Source: Verrucomicrobiota bacterium (GTDB lineage Bacteria; Verrucomicrobiota; Verrucomicrobiia; Limisphaerales; J093). Taken from it: DNA of 64,000 nt. Numbering within the stretch: position 1 is the first letter of the stretch; every line of letters starts with the position of its first letter. The stretch spans positions 1-64,000 of the forward strand of contig JAKQDD010000046.1 in assembly GCA_029556615.1 (NCBI GenBank), read 5' to 3'. The position numbers and the translations under genes are program-made. The notes beneath the pieces were generated by a model, which saw nothing but the letters and a program-made list of their open reading frames with translations, was not told where the DNA came from and ran no database searches. Below are positions 9,057-17,569 of the stretch, one piece after another.

Positions 9057-9187
9057 GATGTGCCCCGAAGTCAAGCCGATGTCCGATCCGAAGGTCGCGT
9101 GGGTCGGGTCCGTCCAGTCCCTTCGTGTCGGTTCAACCGCTCTGGACACGCTTCTCTGGATAAGGCGGGGGGATGCACTACACGGTT

Positions 9188-9248
9188 CCCCTCACCCGCC
9201 CTTCGGGCACCCTCTCCCCATCGGATGGGGAGAGGGCAGGGTGAGGGG
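9188..9248. repeat. Nested intergenic hairpin repeat
   Basis: Outer arms are CCCCTCACCC (9188-9197) and GGGTGAGGGG (9239-9248); inner arms are CCCTCTCCCC (9210-9219) and GGGGAGAGGG (9227-9236). This double palindrome sits in the 284-bp space between yefM and the isomerase gene, which otherwise shows no gene. Palindromes of this type are dispersed repeats in many environmental genomes. It could also act as a bidirectional transcription barrier. Confidence 0.6.
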
Positions 9249-9321
9249 CCCTGTAGCCCATGCCGGCGACTGCTCAGTATGTCAGGCGAGTGGCAACCTG
9301 CCTGCTGACGCGGACAAGGGG

Positions 9322-10230
9322 CTATCCCGTTCGACCGAACGCCTCCCGCATCCGCTTCAGCCACTCGGGCACGGCGGTCCAGGGGTCCGGCGCCGCTTCG
9401 TATTCGAGCGCCACGAAGCCCTGGTAGTTGACCTGCCGCAGAATGCGCACGATGCGGGACAGGTCCGCGGGTTCCTTGCCGCTCCCGGGACGGTTGATCT
9501 CGACCTTCACCTGGACATTCACCGCATAGGGCGCGAGCCGGGCCATGTCGTCGTAGGGATCCCCGGGCCCGTAGAAGTTCCCCGTGTCCAGGTTGACGCC
9601 GACGTACGGGCATTGCACGGCGCGCACGATCTCGAGCAGGTCGTCCGCCTTCGCCACGATCCCCCCATGGTTCTCGAGTCCCAGCCAGATGCCCTTCGCG
9701 GCGGCGTACGCGCCGCATTCCTCGAGGCCCTGGATGCACTGCCGCCGGGCGAGCCCCGCCTCGAGACCCCGGGCGTCCCCCGCGAACACCCGGATGTGCG
9801 GCGCTCCGAGCACCGCGGCGTGGTCGATCCACTGTTTGACCCCGGCGACCTCCCGATCCCATTCCGGGCCGGGGGGGCGGGCGAAATTGTTGCCCACGGC
9901 GGTCCCGCTCACCGCGAGGCCGCGCAAGAACGCGCGGCGCCGCAGGTCGAGCAGCGCCTCGGGAGTGACCTGCGGCGGGAAGTAATAGCTCGTCAGCTCC
10001 GTCCCCTCGCACCCGTGATCCGCACAGTAGTCAATGAACTCCGCGAGCGTGATCCGACGGCCGGCTGCGGACGGCTTGAAGAAGTCCCGGAACGAATAGG
10101 CGGCCAGGCTGAGCCGGAGCCGGCTGGTTCCGGGTCTTTGGATCGGCTCGATCGCCGGCGCTTCGGCCGACAGCGCCAATCCGAATCCGGCTGCGGCTGA
10201 ACGTCCAAGGAATGTCCTTCTCGAGAGCAT
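9322..10230 (-). CDS. Tat-exported sugar phosphate isomerase/epimerase-like TIM-barrel protein
   Basis: 302 residues. The N-terminus carries a twin-arginine signal (SRRTFLG followed by a hydrophobic stretch to about residue 25), so export of a folded protein is predicted. The rest matches the xylose isomerase-like TIM-barrel superfamily: YSFRDFF, GCEGTELTSYYFP, WLGLENHGG, VGVNLDTGNFY and a final VNYQGFVALEYE. The acidic and His residues in these segments would form the metal site. Substrate is unknown. It is followed on the same strand, 21 nt from its start, by the sialate esterase gene upstream, so the two may be co-transcribed for sugar use. Confidence 0.82.
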   Translation of the reverse strand: MLSRRTFLGRSAAAGFGLALSAEAPAIEPIQRPGTSRLRLSLAAYSFRDFFKPSAAGRRITLAEFIDYCADHGCEGTELTSYYFPPQVTPEALLDLRRRAFLRGLAVSGTAVGNNFARPPGPEWDREVAGVKQWIDHAAVLGAPHIRVFAGDARGLEAGLARRQCIQGLEECGAYAAAKGIWLGLENHGGIVAKADDLLEIVRAVQCPYVGVNLDTGNFYGPGDPYDDMARLAPYAVNVQVKVEINRPGSGKEPADLSRIVRILRQVNYQGFVALEYEAAPDPWTAVPEWLKRMREAFGRTG

Positions 10231-10251
10231 GGTATCTCCTCCGTTGCGGTG

Positions 10252-11829
10252 TTATCTCCCGGGCGCCACGGTCACCGGGAAGGTGTCCGTCCGGAACGGC
10301 GAGACCGGCAGGCCGCCCCGGCTGTACAGGTTCACCACCGGGTAATCCGCCCATCCGAAACGAACGGCCACCGGCTCCTTCACCGAGGGATGGAACACTT
10401 CGATGGTGTCTTTTCCCCGGATCTCAGCCCGGGCCCAGACGAATTTGCGGTCGGCCCCGGCGATGGCGAATCCGGTCAGCTCGCCCCCGCGTGCTTCGAG
10501 ACCCCGGCCGACGCGGTCGAACCGGACCATGGCCTTGCCGTCGCCAAATGTGGCGCTGCGGAAGACCGGGCTGAGGCCGTGGACGCGCTCCCCGTACGCG
10601 AGGACCCGGGCGGCCAAGGCCAGACGCTCGCCGACGGGCGTTTTCTTCGTGGGATGGATGTCGTCCTTGTCGCCGACGTCGGTGATCACAGCCAGGCCGA
10701 CCTGCGGCAGCGTGCGCGCCACATAACCCTGGGCCTCGCGCAGCTCTGCCCAGTCGCTCTCGACCGGCGTGGCGGTGATGACGTCGAGCGGCCGTTTTCG
10801 GTTCTTGTCCCAGGGCGCCAACTCGACCGCCAGGAAGGTGAAGTCCTTCTGGCCCCAGGCCGCCCGCCAGTCCAGGATCAGATCGGCAAAGAGCCGACGG
10901 TATTGGGCTGCCCGGCCGACGTTCGACTCGCCCTGGTACCAGATCGCGCCCTGGACCGCGTAGGGCACCAACGGGGCGATCATCCCCAGGAATAGCTCGG
11001 TGGGCCGCCAGGGTTCCCGGGGCCGGGCCTTGTCGAACTTGGCGCCCGCGGCCTTGGCAGCGTCCCGCTCCTGTTCCCAGCGGGCGACCGCTTGGTCGTG
11101 GCGTGCCCGCGCTGGCGGGTAGGACTCGAGGATGTCCCGGCGATACTCCGGGTCCTGGCCGAGCCGCTCGGGGCTCACCCAAACTTCGGCGGGCGATCCG
11201 CCCCAGGAGGTGTTGATCAGGCCCACCGGTACCTGGCGCTCCCGCTGCAACGCCCGGCCAAAGTAATAGCCCACGGCCGAAAACCTCGGGACCGTTCCGG
11301 GGGCGCACACCTCCCATCGGGCAGGCACGTCGACCTGGGCGGTCTCCGACCGGTGTTTCGGGACGGTGAACAGCCGAATCCGGGGATTGGCGGAGCTGGC
11401 GATGGCCGCGGCGGCGTCGTGGGAAGCGCTCAGGGGCCATTCCATGTTCGACTGGCCGCTGCAGATCCAGACTTCGCCCACCAGGACGTCCCGGATCTCG
11501 ATCGTATTGCGCCCGCTCACCCGGAGCACGGATGGCTTGCCGATCTTCTCGGGCCGCAGTGTCACGCGCCATTCCCCGTCGGGGGACGCCGTGGTCGTGG
11601 CCGTTTGCTTGCGGAAGTGGACGATCACGCGTTCGCCGGGGTCTGCCCAGCCCCAGACAGGCAGCGGCTTGCCCCGCTGCAAGACCAGGTGATCCGTGAA
11701 CAGGCCCGGCAATCGGACGTCGGCATCGGCCGGGAGCCCCAGCAACCACACCGCCAAGGCCAGCATCCCGACGGTTTTGCGCGGCCGGAGGAAACACGAG
11801 GAGTAAGGCGAACCGAGAAGTCTGCGCAT
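10252..11829 (-). CDS. Sialate O-acetylesterase (SASA family)
   Basis: 525 residues from ATG 11829; a TTG at 11865 would add 12 residues without improving the signal peptide. Export signal is visible to about residue 36 (LAVWLLGLPADA). The SGNH/SASA catalytic elements are present: ICSGQSNMEWPL (nucleophile Ser), IWYQGESN, and DDIHPTKK with the catalytic His. Such enzymes remove O-acetyl groups from sialic acids or other glycans outside the cytoplasm. It sits upstream of the Tat-exported isomerase-like gene. Specificity for sialate rather than plant acetyl-glycans cannot be decided here. Confidence 0.88.
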   Translation of the reverse strand: MRRLLGSPYSSCFLRPRKTVGMLALAVWLLGLPADADVRLPGLFTDHLVLQRGKPLPVWGWADPGERVIVHFRKQTATTTASPDGEWRVTLRPEKIGKPSVLRVSGRNTIEIRDVLVGEVWICSGQSNMEWPLSASHDAAAAIASSANPRIRLFTVPKHRSETAQVDVPARWEVCAPGTVPRFSAVGYYFGRALQRERQVPVGLINTSWGGSPAEVWVSPERLGQDPEYRRDILESYPPARARHDQAVARWEQERDAAKAAGAKFDKARPREPWRPTELFLGMIAPLVPYAVQGAIWYQGESNVGRAAQYRRLFADLILDWRAAWGQKDFTFLAVELAPWDKNRKRPLDVITATPVESDWAELREAQGYVARTLPQVGLAVITDVGDKDDIHPTKKTPVGERLALAARVLAYGERVHGLSPVFRSATFGDGKAMVRFDRVGRGLEARGGELTGFAIAGADRKFVWARAEIRGKDTIEVFHPSVKEPVAVRFGWADYPVVNLYSRGGLPVSPFRTDTFPVTVAPGR

Positions 11830-11879
11830 GCCGGTTAATCCATCCCAAGGCCGGAGGTTCGTCAACGCTGAATGTCGGG

Positions 11880-11996
11880 CCCGGATCCTCGCCTAACGCG
11901 TGTGGCGCGAACGTTCGCCATCGGCTTGTGGTGGGTTTTAGCCTTGTCGGGGGTGGGGTGTCGGCTCCGGGGCGGCCCGCCCGCTGGCGGGCGGGC
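11880..11996. repeat. Dispersed 34-bp repeat (copy 1) plus GC hairpin in divergent intergenic space
   Basis: The 300-bp gap between the esterase and the ARPP-1-like gene holds two structures. At 11880-11913 lies a 34-bp sequence that recurs at 51218-51251 with 31 of 34 bases identical. At 11975-11996 the arms GCCCGCCCGC and GCGGGCGGGC form a long hairpin. The gap can be translated in frame with the downstream gene, but that reading passes through both repeats, so I treat it as non-coding. Confidence 0.6.
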
Positions 11997-12129
11997 ATCC
12001 AAATCCGAGGAAACTCCGGGGGAGGGACCACGGATGTCACACACCGGACTGCAAGCTGGCGTGCGAACGGTGGGATTGGCGTCGTTTGCGGCTTTGCAGC
12101 GGCCAGCCCCCGGGAAGAGCTCACCGCTT

Positions 12130-13092
12130 ATGAACACGATTGTCGAGACCGTCCTCAATGCCCTCGAGCTGGGTCCGGCCCAGGCCCGAAACGGGATCAT
12201 CGTCATTCCCCTCGTAGGATTTGCAGACGCCGATCCGCCGTATCTTATTCTTGATCAGGCTCTTGCAAATCACGGGGTCGAAATCTCGGAAGTCAGCGTT
12301 AGCGGCTCCGTGCCGCACGTCCGAGTGACCAACGCCAGCCCGCAGGCCGTCCTCTGCCTCGATGGCGAGGAGTTGGTCGGCGCCAAGCAGAACCGGGTGC
12401 TGAACACTTCGATTCTCTTGCCGCCGCTCTCCCAGACGTTGATTCCGGTGAGCTGCGTCGAGCAAGGCCGGTGGGCCTACAGCACGCACAACTTTCGGAC
12501 GTCGAACGCGGTTCTCACCCGTCAGGCCCGATGCCGCAAGGCGCGGAGCGTGTCGGAATCCCTGGCTCAAACCGGGACCTTCGCTTCGGATCAGGGCGAA
12601 GTCTGGCAGGAGGTGGCCCTGCTTCACGCGAAGGCCGGGACGCGACCGGTGACGGGGGCGCTACACGACGTGTACCAAGCGAAGGCTGCCGAGCTTGAGG
12701 CGGCCCTCGAGGCGTTCCCATGGGTTCCGGGGCAGATTGGGGTGATCGTGGTTCACCGGGGGGAGGTGGCGGGCTGCGACGTGATTCCGCGGCCGGCGGC
12801 GTATGCGGCGCTGCACTCGAAGCTGCTTCGGAGCCATCTTCTGGATGCGCTCCTGGAACCGGGAGGCCGCAAGGTCAGTCCGCAGGTGGCGGCTGCGAAG
12901 GCGCTGGTGTTCCTCAAGACGCTTCCCGGGTGCGTCGAGCAGGCGTATGCGTCGCCGGGTTGCGGCACGGATCTGCGGTATCGGGGCCGCGGCGTCGTCG
13001 GGGCCGGACTGGTCCATGATCAGCACCTGCTGCATGCGGTGTTCTGCCGGCTGGTGGAGCCACGGCCCCGGGCTCACAAGCCGGTGGGATGA
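12130..13092 (+). CDS. ARPP-1-like domain protein of unknown function
   Basis: 320 residues from ATG 12130, chosen because the conserved part begins there (VLNALELG, then GIIVIPL). In-frame starts upstream at 12034 (good Shine-Dalgarno) and 11872 read through repeats. The core segment CLDGEELVGAKQNRVLNTS, followed by IPVSCVEQGRW, is what I recognise as the ARPP-1 / DUF6569 family, named for association with ADP-ribosylglycohydrolase and phosphatase genes. No catalytic motif is known for it. There is no such partner gene next to it here; the neighbours are an esterase (divergent) and a Nif3-like gene, whose 3' end overlaps it by 19 bp tail to tail. Confidence 0.7.
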   Translation: MNTIVETVLNALELGPAQARNGIIVIPLVGFADADPPYLILDQALANHGVEISEVSVSGSVPHVRVTNASPQAVLCLDGEELVGAKQNRVLNTSILLPPLSQTLIPVSCVEQGRWAYSTHNFRTSNAVLTRQARCRKARSVSESLAQTGTFASDQGEVWQEVALLHAKAGTRPVTGALHDVYQAKAAELEAALEAFPWVPGQIGVIVVHRGEVAGCDVIPRPAAYAALHSKLLRSHLLDALLEPGGRKVSPQVAAAKALVFLKTLPGCVEQAYASPGCGTDLRYRGRGVVGAGLVHDQHLLHAVFCRLVEPRPRAHKPVG

Positions 13093-13835
13093 TCGAGGAA
13101 CTCCCAGGGCAGCCCGAACCGGCGGGAGAGATGGTCAGCCAGGGCGCGGACACCGAACGTTTCGGTGGCATAATGGCCGGCGTAGAGCACATTGACCCCG
13201 AGTTCCTCGGCGAGTCCGAAGGTCCAGTGTGGGCCTTCGCCGGTGACGAGCGTGTCGGCGCCCTCGGCGGCGGCCTGAGCCAGTTCGCCCCCGGCGCCCC
13301 CGGTGACCACGCCGATCCGCCGGCAAACCGCCGGCCCGCCGGGGATGAGGCGGACGGGTCCGCCGACCGCCTGTTCGAGGCGGGAGGCGAGCTGTTCACG
13401 GGGAAGGCGCGCGCTGGCTGCGAAGCCGATGGTGCGGTTGCCCTGGCGAAGGAAGGGACGGAGCCGGCGCAAACCGAGGGCGGCGCAGAGGCGGGCGTTG
13501 TTGCCGAGCCGGGGATGCGCGTCGAGGGGCAGGTGGGCGCTGTAGACGGCGAGGTCATGGTCCAGGAGCGATCGCAGCAGGTCGTAATGGTGCCCGGTCC
13601 AAGGCTGGCGCGGGCTCCAGAAGAGGCCGTGGTGAACCAGCAACAGGCCGGCCCTGCTCGCCGCCGCGAGACGCACGGTCGCCGGGGTGGCGTCGACCGC
13701 CGCGGCCAGGCGGGTGACGCGGCCCCGATTGCCCACCTGGAGTCCATTGCACGCGCGCGGGTCATCCTGGAACCCCTCGGGGCGCAGCAGGCGGTCGCAT
13801 TCGCGGACGAGCTTCGAGAGCGAGACGGCTGGCAT
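13074..13835 (-). CDS. Nif3-like dinuclear metal-centre protein (NIF3/DUF34)
   Basis: 253 residues from ATG 13835; a TTG at 13847 is also in frame. Conserved motifs are CNGLQVG near residue 30, LLLVHHGLFW (metal-binding His pair), VYSAHLPLDAHP, and C-terminal GHYATETFG with the acidic metal ligands. The family forms hexameric toroids with a dinuclear metal site. It is often labelled GTP cyclohydrolase 1 type 2, but its true reaction is unsettled. It overlaps the ARPP-1-like gene at the 3' end and is divergent from speA. Confidence 0.88.
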   Translation of the reverse strand: MPAVSLSKLVRECDRLLRPEGFQDDPRACNGLQVGNRGRVTRLAAAVDATPATVRLAAASRAGLLLVHHGLFWSPRQPWTGHHYDLLRSLLDHDLAVYSAHLPLDAHPRLGNNARLCAALGLRRLRPFLRQGNRTIGFAASARLPREQLASRLEQAVGGPVRLIPGGPAVCRRIGVVTGGAGGELAQAAAEGADTLVTGEGPHWTFGLAEELGVNVLYAGHYATETFGVRALADHLSRRFGLPWEFLDHPTGL

Positions 13836-13881
13836 GCCGCCATGCAATCAGACTGCAGACATCGCGCAAAGCGCGAAGTTG

Positions 13882-13909
13882 TTGAAATCCGGCGCGCCCT
13901 TCCTATAGT
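13882..13909 (+). promoter_or_regulatory. Candidate sigma-70 promoter for speA
   Basis: TTGAAA (13882-13887) and TATAGT (13904-13909) are separated by 16 bp in the short divergent space before speA. Transcription would begin near 13916, leaving a leader of about 10 nt, so the mRNA may lack a usual ribosome-binding site. Confidence 0.5.
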
Positions 13910-13926
13910 GCGCCTGCAACTGTACG

Positions 13927-15873
13927 ATGAGCAGCAACTCGGCCGAGGCCAGCCAGCCCTGGGGCATCCAGGCGGCGCGCAGCGTGTATAACATTGACCG
14001 CTGGGGCGCGAACTACTTTGACATCAACGAGGCGGGGCACGTGGTGGCCAAGCCGCTGCAGGAGAGCGGCGCGGTCGTGGATCTGACCGACGTGATCGAG
14101 GAGGCGCGGGGCCGCGGCCTGCAATTCCCGCTCCTCATCCGCTTCCAGGACATCCTGCGGCACCGGGTCGAGTCGGTGAACCAGGCCTTTCTCAACTCGA
14201 TCGCGGAATACAGCTATCAGGGGACGTACCGCGGGGTATTTCCGATCAAGGTCAACCAGCTGCGCGAGGTGGTCGAGGAGATCCTCGACGCGGGCCGGCC
14301 GTTTCAGTTCGGCCTCGAGGTCGGCAGCAAGCCGGAGTTGTTCGCCGGCCTTGCGTTGCAGAGCCAGGTGGGCAGTCTCATCATCGCCAACGGGTACAAG
14401 GACACCGCGTTCATCCGGATGGCGCTGATGGGGCTGAAGCTGGGCAAGAAGGTGATTCTCGTGGTCGAGAAGCTGGGGGAGCTGCGCCAGATCCTGGCTG
14501 TCTCGAAGGCCATGGGGGTCGAGCCGGTGCTGGGGTTCCGCGCCCGGCTCTCGAGCAAGGGGGGCGGGAAATGGGCCGAGAGCGCGGGAGAGAACGCGAA
14601 GTTCGGTTTGAACACCGCCGAGCTGCTGGCGGCCGCCGAGTGTCTGCGGGCGGAGCGCCTCGAGCATTGCTTCAAGCTCCTCCATTTCCACATCGGGTCC
14701 CAGGTGCCGGACATTCTCACCGTCAAGAAGGCGGTACAGGAGGCCGCCCGTTTCTACGCCAAGCTTGCGAAGATGGGGTTTGCCATCGAGTACTTCGACG
14801 TCGGCGGCGGCCTCGGCGTGGACTACGACGGCAGCCGGTCGGCATTCGACAGTTCCACGAACTACACGCTGCAGGAGTACACCAACGACATTGTCTATTA
14901 CCTGGCGGACGTCTGCAACGCGGAGCGGGTGCCGCACCCGGACATCATCAGCGAAAGCGGCCGCGCCATCGTTGCCCACCACAGCGTCCTGATCGTCGAG
15001 GTCTTTGGCTCGATCATCAAGCGCCAGGACTGGCCCCACCTGCAGTATGGCGACAACGAACATCCCCTGGTTCGCGAGCTGCTCGACATCCGGCGCCACC
15101 TGCAGAAGCTCAACAAGCTCGAAGCGTACCACGACGCCCTCGAGCGGAAGGAGGACGCCCACCACATGTTCACGCTCGGCCTGCTCGACCTGCTCGACAA
15201 GGCCAAGATCGAGAATCTCTACTGGGAGATCGGCGAGATGGTGGTCCGCAGCTACCGCGGCCAGGCCTATGTGCCCGAGGAAATCCGCAAGCTCGAAGAC
15301 AGCCTCGGCGACCAGTATCTCTGCAACTTCTCGGTGTTCCAGTCGCTGCTCGACCATTGGGCGCTGGGGCAGCTCTTCCCCATCATGCCGGTCAGCCGAC
15401 TGGATGAACGGCCGACCCGGGAGGCCACGCTGGTGGACATCACGTGCGACTCGGACGGCCAGGTCAACAAGTTCATCGACCTCCATGACGTCCGGGACAC
15501 GCTCCCGCTCCACGATCTGGGGTCGAATGGCAACGGGCCCGCGGAACCCTATTACCTCGGCTTCTTCCTGATGGGGGCTTACCAGGACATCATGGGCGAT
15601 CTCCACAACCTCTTCGGCCGGGTGAACGAGGTCCACGTCTTCCTCGATCCCGACGAACCGTGCGGCTATTACGTGGAGGAGATCATCGAAGGCACCACCA
15701 TCGGACAGTCGCTGGCCTCGGTTCAGTACGACGAAAACGAACTCAAACGCCAGATGAAGGCGCAGGTCGATGAGGCGATCAAGACCGACCGCCTCAAGCC
15801 CTCCGAGGCGATGCGCCTCCTGGACGAATATGAGCGCGGCCTTCGGGAATATACCTACCTGGCCATCCGCTAG
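13927..15873 (+). CDS. speA: Biosynthetic arginine decarboxylase SpeA
   Basis: 648 residues, normal for the large PLP-dependent biosynthetic arginine decarboxylase. The PLP lysine is Lys108 in PIKVNQ. Other family motifs are LEVGSKPEL, LGFRARLSSKGGGKW, FHIGSQVPDI, YFDVGGGLGVDYDG, and the C-terminal DITCDSDGQVNKF. It converts arginine to agmatine, the first step to putrescine and spermidine by the agmatine route. Its TAG stop codon is formed by the first bases of the 85-bp inverted-repeat element that follows. Confidence 0.95.
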   Translation: MSSNSAEASQPWGIQAARSVYNIDRWGANYFDINEAGHVVAKPLQESGAVVDLTDVIEEARGRGLQFPLLIRFQDILRHRVESVNQAFLNSIAEYSYQGTYRGVFPIKVNQLREVVEEILDAGRPFQFGLEVGSKPELFAGLALQSQVGSLIIANGYKDTAFIRMALMGLKLGKKVILVVEKLGELRQILAVSKAMGVEPVLGFRARLSSKGGGKWAESAGENAKFGLNTAELLAAAECLRAERLEHCFKLLHFHIGSQVPDILTVKKAVQEAARFYAKLAKMGFAIEYFDVGGGLGVDYDGSRSAFDSSTNYTLQEYTNDIVYYLADVCNAERVPHPDIISESGRAIVAHHSVLIVEVFGSIIKRQDWPHLQYGDNEHPLVRELLDIRRHLQKLNKLEAYHDALERKEDAHHMFTLGLLDLLDKAKIENLYWEIGEMVVRSYRGQAYVPEEIRKLEDSLGDQYLCNFSVFQSLLDHWALGQLFPIMPVSRLDERPTREATLVDITCDSDGQVNKFIDLHDVRDTLPLHDLGSNGNGPAEPYYLGFFLMGAYQDIMGDLHNLFGRVNEVHVFLDPDEPCGYYVEEIIEGTTIGQSLASVQYDENELKRQMKAQVDEAIKTDRLKPSEAMRLLDEYERGLREYTYLAIR

Positions 15874-15956
15874 AGTCCTCGACTTGTTGAATATGGGGTC
15901 AACAGGTCAAGTTGGGTCCCTGCCGTTCCAACCCCACCCCTGCCTTCGAGGACTCT
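15872..15956 (+). repeat. Stop-codon-associated inverted-repeat element, copy A
   Basis: 85 bp bounded by perfect 10-bp terminal inverted repeats, AGAGTCCTCG (15872-15881) and CGAGGACTCT (15947-15956). The interior matches copy B at 19814-19900 (opposite orientation) at roughly 85% by eye. The preceding T plus the first two element bases make the speA stop codon TAG. It encodes nothing recognisable. Confidence 0.8.
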
Positions 15957-16039
15957 CCATGAGGAGAGCAAACCCGCGCGGGGTCCGAGAGCAAGAGCGA
16001 TGCAACACCCTGTCCCCGCCGTCCTGACCCCTGTCGCGC

Positions 16040-16732
16040 ATGCTGGATCCCAATGCCCAGGCTGATCTGATGCGCTCGCTGGGGCGCCTCGTGCGGGGGC
16101 TCTCGGCCCTGTTCTGGGGGTTGCCGCTGGCGCTGGTGGTGTCTGTGCAGACCGGCTACACCCACGTTTGGGCCGCGTTCGGCCTGGCGCCGCCGATCCT
16201 CGTCAATGCCCTGGTCGTGTTCGCGATCCGCGAGATCGGTCATTTTCAGCCGGGCGAGCGCATCTGGTGCCGGGCCGTGGACCGCTGCCGTCTTCTGGCC
16301 CTGATGAATCTCGGGCTCTCCCCGTTTCTGCTCTGGTGGAGGCGGATGCCGGAGGTGCTGCACTATCAGTTCTCGGTCTTGGTGATGGCGGTCAGCGGCC
16401 TGGCGCTGCTGTTCGCCGTGAACCAGATGCTCGAACGGCTGGCCGCGATGCTGCCCGATGAGACCCTCCGGATGGAGGCCCGATTCATCACGCCGCTAAA
16501 CCAGGGGTTGGTGGCCGCGGTCCTCCTGCTCGGCGCGCTCTGGGTTGGGTTGCGCGTCCTGACCCTGGTGCCGTGGCCGCTGCTACCCCTGCTCGTGATC
16601 GCGAGCCAGGGAGGGTGGATCATCCTCCTGATGCTGGTTCTGCTGCCGCTGGCCCTGACCATGGCCCTCATCTGGAAAGTCAAGGAGACCATCCTGGCCA
16701 GCGTGTTCGCCACAGGCACGAGCCGACAGTGA
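16040..16732 (+). CDS. Polytopic membrane protein of unknown function
   Basis: 230 residues. I do not recognise the family. Hydrophobic segments near residues 20-40, 47-63, 80-97, 110-130, 150-180 and 185-215 suggest five or six membrane helices with short loops and a basic C-terminal tail (LIWKVKETIL). No signal peptide and no catalytic motif are visible. It starts 84 bp after the repeat element downstream of speA and precedes the acyltransferase gene by about 100 bp in the same direction, so it may share a transcript with the acyltransferase and helicase. Confidence 0.72.
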   Translation: MLDPNAQADLMRSLGRLVRGLSALFWGLPLALVVSVQTGYTHVWAAFGLAPPILVNALVVFAIREIGHFQPGERIWCRAVDRCRLLALMNLGLSPFLLWWRRMPEVLHYQFSVLVMAVSGLALLFAVNQMLERLAAMLPDETLRMEARFITPLNQGLVAAVLLLGALWVGLRVLTLVPWPLLPLLVIASQGGWIILLMLVLLPLALTMALIWKVKETILASVFATGTSRQ

Positions 16733-16834
16733 ATCCTCAGGTCCGCAGACGCATGCCGTAGCCGCCCGCGGTCAGCGCCCGCGGCCGCAGTCCGCTCTGG
16801 CGTTTGATCGGGGGCGGGGCTACCTTCGGCGGCC

Positions 16835-17569
16835 ATGATCGCACCGGCCGATCTCTTCGACCTCGAACAGACGGCCCACGCCAGCTTGTTCGCAGGATGC
16901 GGTTGGGCGTGGGAAGCCCTGGCACGCCTCGAGGGCTACCTGGCCGAGCACGCGCGGCCGGACCTGCGGAACCGATGCGACGGCATCGCCTGGATCGGCG
17001 ACCGGGTCGCCGTCGGCGAAGGCACCGTGGTCGAGGACGGGGCGATGATCCAGGGCCCGGCGATCATCGGCCGCAACTGCGTCATCCGCCATAACGCTTA
17101 CATTCGCGGGAACGTGCTGGTGGGCGACGGCTGCGTGATCGGGAACGCCTGCGAGATCAAGCACGCGGTTCTGTTCAACGGATGCCAGGTCCCGCACTTC
17201 AACTACGTCGGCGACTCGGTTCTCGGCTGGCGCGTCCACCTCGGGGCGGGAGTCAAGCTGTCCAACGTCAAGCTGGTGCCGGGGACGGTGGCGGTGCGGA
17301 TCGAGGGGGGGACGATTGACACGGGCCTGGCCAAGTTTGGCGCGCTGATCGGCGACGCGGCCGAGGTGGGCTGCAACGCGGTGCTCAACCCGGGCAGCAT
17401 TCTGGGCCGCGCCAGCCTCGTCTATCCCAACGTCAACTGGCGCGGCGTCCTGCCCGCCCGGTGCGTGGCCAAGAACCGGGCGGAGGTCGAGGTGGCGCCC
17501 AGGCGACCCTGCGAAGGAGTCCCTCCTTCCGCGGCGGCCGGGCCGCCACCGCCAGAGACCGCCGCATGA
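16835..17569 (+). CDS. GlmU-like left-handed beta-helix acyltransferase
   Basis: 244 residues. Hexapeptide repeats run from about residue 50 to 215 ([19 protein letters not shown], then [24 protein letters not shown]). The segment [22 protein letters not shown] corresponds to the acetyltransferase active site of GlmU, where the His in the PH-Y-GD motif is catalytic. The GlmU uridylyltransferase domain is absent, and an N-terminal helical piece of about 45 residues replaces it. A role as N-acetyltransferase on a hexosamine phosphate or nucleotide sugar is likely, substrate unproven. The stop overlaps the helicase start (ATGA). Confidence 0.82.
   Translation: MIAPADLFDLEQTAHASLFAGCGWAWEALARLEGYLAEHARPDLRNRCDGIAWIGDRVAVGEGTVVEDGAMIQGPAIIGRNCVIRHNAYIRGNVLVGDGCVIGNACEIKHAVLFNGCQVPHFNYVGDSVLGWRVHLGAGVKLSNVKLVPGTVAVRIEGGTIDTGLAKFGALIGDAAEVGCNAVLNPGSILGRASLVYPNVNWRGVLPARCVAKNRAEVEVAPRRPCEGVPPSAAAGPPPPETAA

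Noticed and set aside
11872..12129. N-terminal extension of the ARPP-1-like gene with a lipobox-like GVGC
   Set aside because: The reading passes through a dispersed repeat and a perfect hairpin, and the residue before the lipobox core is atypical.
13903..15636. A 577-codon frame antisense to speA
   Set aside because: speA is strongly supported in the sense direction; the antisense translation has no recognisable domain.
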